DNA of 64,000 nt, taken from NCBI GenBank assembly GCA_030248295.1, contig JASANH010000996.1, positions 51,848 through 115,847 of the forward strand, given 5' to 3'. A program made the translations under genes and the position numbers. Under the pieces are notes generated by a model that was given only the letters and a program-made list of their open reading frames with translations, was not told where the DNA came from and made no database searches. Below are positions 1 through 10,726 of the stretch, in pieces. Numbering within the stretch: position 1 is the first letter of the stretch; each line of letters starts with the position of its first letter. This stretch comes from Mesodorylaimus sp. YZB2_4. Lineage: Eukaryota > Nematoda > Enoplea > Dorylaimida > Dorylaimidae.

Positions 1-1400
1 ATCAGTGCAAGTCACAAAACAAAGGAAAACAAGGGAAACCAGTCAGCATGACCTGTACCCGATGTTGACTTATGCCTATCAGTCAAAGGTAGCATGAATA
101 CACCCGACACAGATGACATTATCATAGTGCACCACCAACTAGATCTTACATTCCCCTCACAATACTACCTCGACAATAAAGTCGGACTTCCACTCTCCGC
201 CCCACCAGGTCACGTGACTGCACATTCAAAAAAAAACACAACGCAGCACCCATGGCACCAATCACACCAAAAAATGCAACCTAACGCAAAAAGGCATAAC
301 ACAAAAATGGACCTTCCCAAAGCAACCGAGGGACCGCCGCATGGCTTGGGGTGACCTGCGCATGCCTCCAATGGCGCGACCCAAGCAGTGGGATGAAAAG
401 AGTTACAGTAGACGCGGACAGTGCTTACATTCCCCTGAGCAGAAACTATCTCGCAAAAAAGAAAGAAACCAAAAGGCACTATGGAGGTATATGAAGAAAG
501 TCCCTAGAGCCACGTGAACCATAAAAAACCGGAGATCATGGACCAAGGGAGGAATCGAAAGAAGATTGGGGAGGTCGGTATCCCAGGTGCAACATATAAC
601 ACACCAACACATGGACGCAAAAATCGTAAGCAAAAAGAAGTAAATGAAAACAAAGGTAGGGCAGTGACTTAAATAATACGGGCGGGCAAATAGAGAACAG
701 GGCGACGGAACACAAACGCAAAACACCAAAAAATCAAGTGAAAATTAGAATGAGTCCTGAAACAAAGTGTGAAAATAGGGAAAACATCCCTCTAGGAACA
801 AAAAGTTGGGTGGTGAAGAATCTAAGATTGACCAAAAAATGGAAAAAGGTGGACGAGGAAACTCCCCAGCACAACACCACACACAACAAAAAGAAAATAC
901 CAATAAGTCCAAGATGATCGGACACCAAATAATGAGGAGGTGAAATGAAGCAGTTGAGAAATGGTTGTGGGTGGAATGAATGAAAAGTAAATGGAATGTT
1001 AAGAGTGACTTCGCCAATTTTTGACAGTTTTTGACAGAATTCTTGTCGATTCGCAAAAACCAGAACTCCTGCAAATGCTTTTTAAACTAGCTCACTTGGT
1101 AGAGCATTCTTTTTTGACCATGAAACTACCTTTGATTTAGTTTCAGACTGCATCAGTCGGCTACTATGGCCGTCTGATTAAAGAATGGTCGAATTCTCAT
1201 GCAAAATCTGCTGACGGGAAACTGCCTTCCTCCATACCTGGTGACCGCCACACGAGTATGGCCGTTCATAGACTAGTCTATTCCCACCTTGTCTTGGACT
1301 AGGAATCGAATGAGACCAGTTAAAATGTGTCAACCCTTCTAGTTTTTTCGAAAAACTTGGCTTTCTGCGACTTTTCTCTTTCTCCCAGTGCTCGACCTCA
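1..1400. other. No supported gene; A-rich non-coding DNA
   Basis: Open frames here are short, A/C-rich on the plus strand, and show no domain or splice pattern I recognise. A stretch near 1088-1108 looks like the D-arm and A box of a tRNA, but no matching anticodon or T arm follows. Confidence 0.5.
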
Positions 1401-1430
1401 TTTCGCTCTAATGATAATATCAGAAAAAAA

Positions 1431-3880
1431 TGAGAACGTGCGTCACTTACGCGTTGGAACTTCTAGTTCCTCTAGTTTGTCAATCCATGAATTATGTGAT
1501 GGATGGGGAATATTCTGTTTCAGGGCTTGATTATTTCACATCCGCTGGTGGAAATGCCTTCGATACATTTGTGCATGCGGTCACAGTACTGATGCAAAAA
1601 GGCCATGTGTTAAAGGAATGGCAACAACGTGTGAAGAAAAAGCTTCAATGTGGGAAAAATTATCTGAAAAATGGTTACAAGAGCCGTATTTTTATTCACT
1701 CAGAAGTTCCTGATCATTGCATTACCTACGCACTTAGCGAGGGTGAAAACGCGTCATATTTAAAGCAATGCACTAATTGACACGACATGGCTTGCAAAGA
1801 ATGCGAAGAACTATCAAATGCACTGTCTGAAGTCGCAAGCGCGGTAGAGAACGCTAAAATGTCAGACATCGACAAGGCGAATATGGAGTTTCAAGTAAGT
1901 ACAGTCACTACCAAAGCTAACAAGACGTGTCTCTTAAAAAAGTCAGGAAATATTTTGCGTCTGGATCAGGATTGTGACCAGCGACAAGGAACACGCAACC
2001 TGCAGTACATGACAAAAACAAATAAAACTGGGTGAATATAAACTACAGAAAAGACAAGCTCAACATCGTTTGTTTTCAGTTACAGAATGCTGAACGCGAT
2101 ATTCACATGTGGAAAGCGCACAAGCTACGTATAATTGATCAAGATGCTGCAAGGCTAGCAGCGGTCGAAAAAATGGAACCGGAAAAATCAGAACTTACAG
2201 TCATGGATTGGGCAATGAAGGTAGGAGTTGACTGAGGATTCTGAGAAGCGTTATTATACATAGATTTTCCAAGTCGTGAGATTACTGTGTTTGCTGTACA
2301 CAGCATTATAACACAGTTTTTGCAGTTTTTGCCAATGTGGTATCGAGAAGATATGTCAAAATTTTCCAGCAAACGTGGATTTCAATGGCATATCATTGTG
2401 GCAACAATGAAAACGTCAGACGGTAGATACAAGACGCGCACTATCGTTCATAATTTTGATCAGTGCACACAAGACAGCGCGGCTGTGCTTGCTATATTGC
2501 AAGACAGCGCGGCTGTGCTTGCTATATTGCAAGACAGCGCGGCTGTGCTTGCTATATTGCAAGACAGCGCGGCTGTGCTTGCTATATTGCAAGACAGCGC
2601 GGCTGTGCTTGCTATATTGCAAGACAGCGCGGCTGTGCTTGCTATATTGCAAGACAGCGCGGCTGTGCTTGCTATATTGCAAGACAGCGCGGCTGTGCTT
2701 GCTATATTGCAAGACAGCGCGGCTGTGCTTGCTATATTGCAAGACAGCGCGGCTGTGCTTGCTATATTGCAAGGCAGCGCGGCTGTGCTTGCTATATTGC
2801 GAGACAGCGCGGCTGTGCTTGCTCTATTGCAAGACAGCGCGCGTGTGCTTGCTATGTTGCAAGACAGCCTGAAACGATTGAAAACCGAAGTCCCAACTCT
2901 AGAATCCGTCTATTTGCGAGCTGATAATGCTGGCTGCTATCAGTCGGCGCAGACACTTCTTTCTTTGCCCGTTATTGCTGCGGAAGTGGGAATTTGCATA
3001 AAGCGGTTTGACTTCTCTGACCCACAGGGTGAAAAGACAGACTGCGATCGAATGGCTGCGACAATCAAGCGCCACGTCCATCTGTTTGTTGCCGGTAAGC
3101 ACGACTGTACTACTGGCCAAGAATTCGCGGATGCCATCGAATCACATAAAGGAATTGTTGGTGTGAGCATCCATTATGGTTCGCTTAAAGAGAACGATAA
3201 TGCGATTCAAGCAGAAAAAACCTCAAATCAAGGGAATCAGCGCGTTAAATAATTTTGGGTATACATCGGATAACAGAGTGGTGGCATGGGGAGCCTACAA
3301 CATCGGACAAGGAGTACTTATTCAAGAAGCACCTGGTGCTTACCACAATCACAAATTCGTTGAAAGCTATGGCACAACTCGTCATATCACCTGGCGGCAC
3401 CTCAGATCTGAAGTTGCTGATTTGCAACCAGAAAGTTATGAAGAAAATGAAATCTGCGAAGCTGATGATACTGTAGAAAATGAATCAAGCTCTAAAGAAA
3501 AACTGTTTTCATTTCCTGAAGATTGTTGCACAAAAACATACAAATATGCAGCTCATCTTGATAGACATCTTTCAGTTGGTAAGCATTAGTACGACTACCC
3601 AAAAGAAAGTCTTCTCGACTGTGCGAAAAAACATACAAAAAACAGCTCGATGATCCTGATCGCGCGAGCATACACGGCGAATGCTCCTCTTCTGGCATGA
3701 CAAGTCGTGATGGTGATCAGGCGGCTTTAGCACCTGGATGGGCGCTGCGACAAGAACGCAGAAACGTTAGATTCACAGAGAAGCAACGACAATATCTCAG
3801 AGACAAATTCCATGATTAGGAAGAAAGTGGCTCGAAATATACACCAGAATTTTCAGTTACTCTAGCCGGTTGACTGCGCA
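1431..3880 (+). pseudogene. Decayed multi-exon gene of a conserved metazoan family with a C-terminal C2H2-like finger
   Basis: Coding segments are open at 1431-1777 and 1787-1894 (ends at GTAAGT), 2080-2220 (after TTTTCAG, ends at GTAGGA), and from 2326 (after TTTGCAG) to about 3200. A one-base frameshift leads into 3215-3586, which ends in a zinc-finger-like FPEDCC...HLDRHLSVGKH. Motifs DNAGCYQS (about 2925) and DFSDPQGEKTDCDR (about 3010) are typical, from memory, of a large uncharacterised family common in cnidarians and lancelets, possibly transposon-derived. A TAG at 3587 interrupts the family, because the characteristic tail (GWAL..R...RFTEKQRQYLRDKF) continues in pieces to about 3880 with further stops. 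The exact function of the family is not known to me. A minisatellite lies inside the exon. Confidence 0.6.
2471..2860 (+). repeat. 30-bp in-frame minisatellite, 13 copies
   Basis: The unit AAGACAGCGCGGCTGTGCTT plus ten bases repeats 13 times. The first ten units are identical and the last three carry one to a few substitutions. In the gene frame each unit reads DSAAVLAILQ, and the sequence just after it (DSLKRLK) shows it grew from a single native motif. Because 30 is a multiple of three and the unit lacks stops, several other frames are open too; these are shadows. Confidence 0.97.
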
Positions 3881-5011
3881 AAAACGTCTGGCTGAAGACA
3901 GGAGCAACCTGCTTCTTACAGCTGATCAGGCAACAATTGATCGTGACGAGATCGCTGAGTGAACAAGAAGCGGTAGCAGCAGTCCATCAAGCAGTATATC
4001 AGCAGCTTTTGCACGAACGCAATTTTGATGCTTTACTTCATTGCGATCATGATAACGTGCAGAATCTGATGACTACGCAGGAAATGCATAACAAAGAAGA
4101 TATCGGTCCAACAGCGACAGTTCCTTAGTCAAAGCGCCTCAGGCAATCAAGAAAACGTTGTGCCCTTTACATTGCACAGCCTCGCCCTGGAAACGTTTCG
4201 ACTCGGATTTTGATGATGATCAGGAAGTACAATCGCATGCCTCGATCACCCCCAAAATCAACAACTTAGAACAGCCCGCAGCGTTCCTCAACAGAGAAAA
4301 CAAGTAAGAGATTTCTGAATAATGTCTGCGTTATTTTCCATGAGCCAGACTTTTTTAGAGCGCGCGTTCATAGGGGAAAATCCAACAGCATGTGATGTTG
4401 AAAGCATTTTCTGCTGCACTTGAGCCATTTCGTGTTGGTCTGCGAGCACTTTTATTAAAAAAAAGACAAGACTAGAGCCATGAAAGAGAGATATCACAAC
4501 AGTATCCGGAAGGAAGCGCATGGGAGATGTGAGTAGCCTTTGATCATTGACTGGCCAATTTGTGATTCAAATTTTATATGCTAGTGCAGGGTGTTGTGAG
4601 CAGAAATCTTCAATTTGAGCACATTGACAATGTTCTCAACAGTAGCACATCATCTGAAAACGAGAGTAGCCGCAATTGTGATACTGCCTTCGAGGACTTT
4701 TGCCTTCTGACTGCAGAAATGGGATATCCAAGTTTTGACCACGCGCCACGAAATCAAGACAAGGTACTGGCTTAATCATCATGCGAACACATAGACTTAT
4801 CGACAGCTAGAATGTTCAGTGAAAATGACACCCTAAGACCAACGTCAAATAATGAGCAGGAAGGTGAGTCGCTGTTGCATGCCGATGTCGCAATCTGTCC
4901 AGATGATTAGCTTTCTTCGATAGATTTTTCAAATGAGTTTGAATGTTCATCAAACGAGGTGCAACGTCAACGTAAGTGACGCACGTTTTCATTTTTTTTC
5001 TGATATTATCC
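3881..5011. other. Non-coding or decayed sequence, no gene recognised
   Basis: Short open frames at 3937-4128 (acidic, Gln/His rich) and 4578-4775 could be remnants of the upstream gene or unrelated. Neither shows a motif or a clear splice site. Confidence 0.4.
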
Positions 5012-5074
5012 CCCAATGCCTCAATTTCGGCATTGGGATCCCGAGCTATTCTTAGTCGCCATCCGCTAAAACTT
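5012..5074 (-). repeat. 63-bp dispersed repeat with a hairpin, inverted relative to 21296-21358
   Basis: The segment matches the reverse complement of 21296-21358 with only a couple of differences. It contains a palindrome, CCCAATGCC...GGCATTGGG, which would form a short stem. It may be the end of a small non-autonomous transposon. Confidence 0.8.
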
Positions 5075-5076
5075 GT

Positions 5077-5281
5077 GAACAGTGCAACGTTCTTTTTGCT
5101 CAGAATCGGCGACTGATCAACAGGATTGTACGAATAAAAAAACCATCGTTTGGTTGTGGTGAAGACCAGAACAGAAGTTGATTTGAATATCGAGGAGATG
5201 CCAGACGAGAGGTTCAGGATTTTATTTGGCATCCGGAAGAAGATCTTCAAAGCCATATTTGAGAAGCTCGAACCAATCGCT
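5077..5281 (+). repeat. Direct partial copy of ISL2EU transposase segment
   Basis: This is a near-identical direct copy of 9495-9699 and carries the same fragment of the transposase N-terminal region (EEMPDERFRILFGIRKKIFK). Confidence 0.9.
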
Positions 5282-5284
5282 GAA

Positions 5285-5964
5285 CCGATTCTGAGCAAAA
5301 AGAACGTTGCACTGTTCCTCAGATTTTGCACAGTTGTCGCATCGACAAAAACGCAGGTTGAATTCGATTACTTTTGACCTGTTCTTTTCTTCTTGAATAG
5401 AGTGAAGTTGATTTGTCAATGCCTTGATTTTGGATTCCTTTGGATGCACCTAGTACACACCACAGCGCTGTAATTTGGGGTTTCCTGAGTACAATGGCGT
5501 TTTTCAGCTGGCGGCGGCGTGCGCTGCGTATCAGAGAACAATACAGCGGATATGGGCCTTCTTCGCTCGGCAGTGGGTGATGTATGGGGGCGTTCAAGTT
5601 CCTCCATCGAAATGGGTCTTGCAGGAAAAGCGGCAGGTGGCGTTCGACTACGATCACGACGAGAACTTCGTTGCTGCATTCGTCGACGTACCACTATTGT
5701 CTCCGGCGAAGCATTATACAATGAAAAAACGTGTGCTCGTGTCGGGGAAAGAAAAACACTGCTTTTATTTGTCATTTTTTGTGGCAGTACAGGCCTTACA
5801 CGATGAGTAGTGGAGATAAGGGAATCAAAGAAACGACTCCCTGTGAGTCATTGATATTGCTATTGATGATTCGTGAGCGGTACTTACTATTTCCGCTAAC
5901 GGGAGATCATCATTCATCGTCATGTTTTACCACATCACCAAACGCTTATGCGCACTCGAGGGTG
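5285..5964 (-). repeat. Inverted copy (680 bp) of the 5' part of the ISL2EU element
   Basis: It is the reverse complement of 8848-9527, almost base for base. Together with the direct copy ending three bases earlier it makes a fold-back: the 195 to 240 bp around 5281-5285 turn back on the same source sequence. Confidence 0.93.
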
Positions 5965-5995
5965 AAGGGACACATTTTACGCGAAATGATTTACT

Positions 5996-6074
5996 GGCCC
6001 GCGAGTCGAACACTCGCCCGTAACTGCGCACCTGGCGTGAGAGGCAGACGCCTTACCCACCAGGCCACGAGGCC
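5996..6074 (-). tRNA. tRNA-like gene or pseudogene, possible anticodon CUC
   Basis: Read on the minus strand the sequence starts GGCCTCGTGGCCTGGTGGGT, giving a D-arm with GCC/GGC stem and an A box close to consensus. A loop CUCUCAC would place a CUC (Glu) anticodon. A perfect five-pair T stem (GCGAG/CUCGC) encloses a loop containing UUCGA, and a B box GTTCGACTC is present. The acceptor stem pairs at four or five positions only and the anticodon stem has mismatches, so this may be a tRNA-derived SINE head or a decayed gene. Confidence 0.45.
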
Positions 6075-6489
6075 GATTATCTGTTTTGTGGCCTTGTGAC
6101 CTGGGAGATCTGGTTTTGCGATTGTTGAACCTGTTTCCGACATCCCAGGAATTCGTGGTAGGCTGTTCAACGCGTTTCCGAAGGCGACACCTGCAGATTA
6201 GAAACGAACTGGCTAGAACTGGGAAAGAGTCAAATTTTGTATCACAAAACTCATACCAAAGTCATCCATAACGTTTTCATATGATACGGCTTGTCTTTCC
6301 TTTCGAAAACTCTCCAACGAAATAATTGCTGACGTCGTTGCATCAGCCAGATGGGCGTTGACAGTTTTATTTGGCGGACTCGACATTCCAATTATTGCTT
6401 GTTCTTCCAGCACTGCCAAAACACGCGCGTTCAAAATCTCCCGAATTTCTGAGTCATATTTTCAAATGTGCAGAATGGGAATTTTTTAA

Positions 6490-6787
6490 CGACCACCTCG
6501 GATGCTCATTCCTATATCGAAATGCTTTGAACACACCCATTGTGTTTCCGTGGCTCAAAATCGTCGGGTAAATTAAGCAATACCTTCCACACATTTCGGA
6601 TGTTCAAGTCCGACAGAAAAGTATGGTGAGAAAATAATTTTGATAAAAATGAACAGTGGCATTCGCTACTATCGCACAAATGACGTTGACACCAGGCGTG
6701 ACCGTCGCGTGAAATCGCTTTTCTAAACGTGATTTCTTCTTCTGATGAAACGCAGCTTTTAACAATACATCGAACTCCCATCACTTG
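6490..6787 (-). pseudogene. THAP-like zinc finger domain with a frameshift
   Basis: The minus frame gives GVRCIVKSCVSSEEEITFRK and later FLSDLNIRNVWKVLL, DFEPRKH. That fits the C2CH pattern of THAP DNA-binding domains (C-x4-C, a central W, then C-x2-HF). The closing CSKHF is present only after a one-base shift near 6540. THAP domains occur in transposases and in host regulators; downstream minus frames (to about 6210) are broken and I cannot assign the partner domain. Confidence 0.5.
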
Positions 6788-7372
6788 AAATTATGTTTTA
6801 GTAATCACATACACCTATTTAATCAAATCTAACCAAAATGTTCGTAATTTTGTTATCCCACATATGCAAAGCAGGCAGAACGAATGAATCGCATCCGCGC
6901 ACAAGTTGGATTAGCACCCGGGCTGTTTTGCAATAAGAAGATTAACTACAGTAGGAAATTTTGCACGTTTTTTAAATTTCTGGAAAACAGTGAAATGGTC
7001 TATTACGTATGTATTCAGATAAACTCGACGTACGACCTTTAGATGAGACATAGATAGATCTCAGACGTATTTGCATGCTCTATACATCTGACTGTTGTGC
7101 ATGCGAGGCCACGCATTCAAGCGGGTACAGATTCTGGATAGGGCGCCGAATCGTTCATCCAGACGAGATTCGGACCATAGCGCTGCGGGCTTGTCCACCC
7201 GCTCCGCATTTCAAAGCGACGATTTTGCCGATTGGCCATTGCATTCAGGGAGGGCGATTTCGAAACAACTCCTCCAAGATGCGGAGTACAGCAGGACTTA
7301 ATCCGAGATTTGCGATGCGGCCAGCAAAATCACTAATGGATCCTCACGCATTTAAATAGGTCCAGTTTGTCA
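6788..7372. other. No gene recognised
   Basis: There is only AT-rich sequence and short overlapping open frames. A 21-bp string (AAACAGTGAAATGGTCTATT) at about 6982 recurs at about 12889. Confidence 0.4.
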
Positions 7373-7655
7373 TGTTAAGTTAGGCATGCACACTTAATGT
7401 GTTCTGGATCAGGGGCTAGGCTCCCTGCTGTAACCCATTTTGCATTATGTCATTTTATCTGCACCACTGATTTAGACCTGATCTATTGGTGTTTGTTTTC
7501 GTTTTGACAGACCAGTTTTTCCAGGCCTGTGTATTACGAAGGGTATAGGGGTGTCTGTCCATGTATTAGTCAGTTCGTGCTAGCTGATTGCTCGAATAAA
7601 GAATCCACGCCACTTCGTATATACGTTATTTCGATCATTTTTCCTTCTTTTGTCA
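7373..7655 (+). mobile_element. Putative 5' LTR of a degraded retroelement
   Basis: The segment begins TGTTAAGTTAGG and ends TTTTGTCA, holds an AATAAA signal at about 7595, and is followed two bases later by TGGCTCGTATCGCCGG, which looks like a primer binding site complementary to a tRNA 3' end. No second copy is in the window, so the boundary call is tentative. Confidence 0.4.
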
Positions 7656-7889
7656 ATGGCTCGTATCGCCGGCACCCGTCGCAGTGCTAGATACTAGCCG
7701 TACCAGCATACATTGGGTAAGCATAATTGAGTGTGGTGTATTTAAGACTAAGGGGTAGGAACATCCCAGCCTAACTTCATCACAGCAGTGACGACTCGGT
7801 AAGTGATTCTGTGCTACTTTTTGTGATGAAAGTTATCCGTGCTCTTATACAGGATCCAAAAACACGGAAACGAGATAGAGAAAGTGTAG

Positions 7890-8697
7890 ATGCAAGACTC
7901 TGTCAGCCTTAGGCTGAAACCAAGTGGTGGCTCGGTTGATCGAAGAAGCAACGCTGACATCGGGCGGTTCAGCCAGCCGAATTTGGACGCCACGTCACCA
8001 GCTTCTGGTGATGCACTACGCAATCCGTACGAGGACGGATATGTTGGTGGCATATACACGCCAGACTCGGCTGCGGTTTAACCACACCCAGGTGGCCTGG
8101 TCGCATCGACTCCTACTGGCCATTCCAACGTGCCTCATTTTGTCCCTTTAGTGGCTGGCGATGGTGGAATGGGCTGCAGCTACTTCGACAACGTGCCTTT
8201 AGTAAATGACAAAGCGGACTGGTTTACAGGAACAAGCATGGCAGCAATTTTTATTTTAGAATCACAATGATTATCGCCAAATTTTGATGGAGATCGGCGA
8301 AGTATCCCAACCGCGTTTGACATCGTAACGGCCATGTGCTATGGTTCTGTTGAATCTGCGTTAGTTTGGATTGAGCAGAGTAAATGTATGCACATCCGTG
8401 GGTTTCCTAGAAAAAACACTCCTCTCATTTTAGACATGACGGATGGCTTGTTTAATAATACAAAGGCCTTGTTGTCTGTTATTGCTCAATTTCGTGACCG
8501 AGACGAGAGGACAAAATTTGTAAACATCGAGCGTCTAGGAGTGTCAGCTCAGGCGGTTAAGAAACAGCTACTGGCCATATTCAAGCAAACCAAAAAAGAA
8601 GAATTGCGAAGATATGTGAATGTCGAAAAGAAAGAAGGCGTTCGCGAGGGACTTGTCAATTCTTATATTGGCTTTTTGCAAAAGCACATACACATGT
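7890..8697 (+). pseudogene. gag-like remnant downstream of the putative LTR
   Basis: Frames at 7890-8081 and 8334-8697 follow the putative LTR and primer site. A stretch PNFDGDRRS near 8280 resembles the FDG motif that opens the gag region of BEL/Pao-like elements. The 8334-8697 frame is Lys/Glu rich with no zinc knuckle. Stops and shifts break the reading. The assignment rests mainly on position. Confidence 0.35.
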
Positions 8698-8847
8698 AGG
8701 GGAGGCACAAATAAGGGATTGACTTTGATTGACTTTAAGCATCCCTTTCCAAAAGTTTACATGAGGCCCAGGGTCTGGTTGTGGACAATAGTCATGAACA
8801 TAGAGATGATTCTTGGATGCTTCCTGGCATGACCAGCCCCCTCTTGC

Positions 8848-10524
8848 CACCCTCGAGTGCGCATAAGCGTTTGGTGATGTGGTAAAACATGACGATGAAT
8901 GATGATCTCCCGTTAGCGGAAATAGTAAGTACCGCTCACGAATCATCAATAGCAATATCAATGACTCACAGGGAGTCGTTTCTTTGATTCCCTTATCTCC
9001 ACTACTCATCGTGTAAGGCCTGTACTGCCACAAAAAATGACAAATAAAAGCAGTGTTTTTCTTTCCCCGACACGAGCACACGTTTTTTCATTGTATAATG
9101 CTTCGCCGGAGACAATAGTGGTACGTCGACGAATGCAGCAACGAAGTTCTCGTCGTGATCGTAGTCGAACGCCACCTGCCGCTTTTCCTGCAAGACCCAT
9201 TTCGATGGAGGAACTTGAACGCCCCCATACATCACCCACTGCCGACCGAAGAAGGCCCATATCCGCTGTATTGTTCTCTGATACGCAGCGCACGCCGCCG
9301 CCAGCTGAAAAACGCCATTGTACTCAGGAAACCCCAAATTACAGCGCTGTGGTGTGTACTGGGTGCATCCAAAGGAATCCAAAATCAAGGCATTGACAAA
9401 TCAACTTCACTCTATTCAAGAAGAAAAGAACAGGTCAAAAGTAATCGAATTCAACCTGCGTTTTTGTCGATGCGACAACTGTGCAAAATCTGAGGAACAG
9501 TGCAACGTACTTTTTGCTCAGAATCGGCGACTGATCAACAGGATTGTACGAATAAAAAAACCATCGTTTGGTTGTGGTGAAGACCAGAACAGAAGTTGAT
9601 TTGAATATCGAGGAGATGCCAGACGAGAGGTTCAGGATTTTATTTGGCATCCGGAAGAAGATCTTTAAAGCCATATTTGAGAAGCTCGAACCAATTGCTC
9701 GAACGTCCACCTATTGGAAAGGAGACGCTATAGCAGTGGAAAAGAAGCGAGCTACAACTGAAATTTAAAAGTCGCGACAGGTCTATATAAACGAATTTCT
9801 ACTGTTTCTCATTCGCTTGCGACATAAACCAAACATTGAGATTCTTTGCATGATCTTCAACCTGTCAACTGGATGGAAATCTGAAATTGTGAACACTTGG
9901 TCAGATATGTTCACTCGCCAGCTTGACTGGATGGTCAAAATGTATGATCCGTTGACGTGTCGCAGATAAGCTCCACCTCACATAGCCGCCGCGTTCCCGC
10001 GTCTACGTTGCATCGTGGACTTTACTGAACTGTTCGTGCAGTAACCTCAAGGATCGACTGATCAAGCGGCGACGTACAGCAGCTACAAGAAACACAACAC
10101 ATTCAAAGTTTTGGTCGCCGTTGCTGGAAATGGTCACGTTATGTGTGTCTCGTCTGCGTGGGGTGGGCGAACCAGCGACAACTATATATTCAAGCACTGC
10201 GGTTTGTTGGAGTTGTTGGGAAGTGGTGATCAGTTTTTAGCGGATCGTGGATTCGCCATCATCGTCGAGTTTCTGCGTCGCGGAATCGAGAGTAACATCC
10301 CTCCTGCAGCTACTGGGGTCGCTCAGTTCACAGTGGGCAGCGTGGATGAAACTCAGCGTATAGCGAATGCTAGGATTCACGTCGAACGGGCCATTGGCCG
10401 AATAAAAACGTTTCAGATTCTAAACGGTGTTTTGCCTTTGACTATGTCCGCCGTTGACGACAAAGTGTTCAAGGCCATTGCTATTCTGGTTAATTTACAA
10501 GATGAACTTGTGCGGCCTGCTTGA
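8848..10524 (+). pseudogene. PIF/Harbinger (ISL2EU-type) transposase, broken by stops
   Basis: A coiled-coil-like segment (KIKALTNQLHSIQEEKNR, near 9390) leads to the N-terminal region EEMPDERFRILFGI and a helix-turn-helix-like stretch near 9790-9940. The DDE_Tnp_4 nuclease domain follows. The first Asp is in VDFTELF (about 10017), then YSSYKKHNTFK, the second in ADRGF (about 10241), and the Glu in RIHVERAIGRIK (about 10384). At least three in-frame stops (for example near 9766, 9967 and 10042) interrupt it, so this copy is probably dead. Its first 680 bp recur inverted at 5285-5964. I did not find convincing terminal inverted repeats. Confidence 0.75.
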
Positions 10525-10726
10525 TGTCATGATCTCTTGCTTGATTCCAGGTTCGTTTACTAAATGTACAGTACAGCATGCAGCACGTGATCTTTTATGG
10601 TTTGATTTGATACTGTACTACTATGTTGACTCAACGTAAAAGGCGATTATTCGTTTTCTTCATCCAAAAGCACAGGCAAAATAACATTCAAATAGTACCA
10701 TTTCAAGCGAATTAAGCATCCTCCTA

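Noticed and set aside
7..40. CRISPR-like arrays
   Set aside because: Tandem repeats in the window have no unique spacers of constant length and the DNA is eukaryotic.
1085..1160. Possible tRNA at the AGCTCACTTGGTAGAGC stretch
   Set aside because: Only an A-box-like D-arm is present; there is no anticodon stem or T arm.
2416..2924. Long Cys-rich and Gln/His-rich frames over the minisatellite
   Set aside because: They are by-products of a 30-bp repeat without stops; only the DSAAVLAILQ frame fits the flanking gene.
9002..9388. Minus-strand frame opposite the ISL2EU 5' region
   Set aside because: The plus strand leads directly into transposase motifs, and the minus frame has no support beyond being duplicated along with the repeat.
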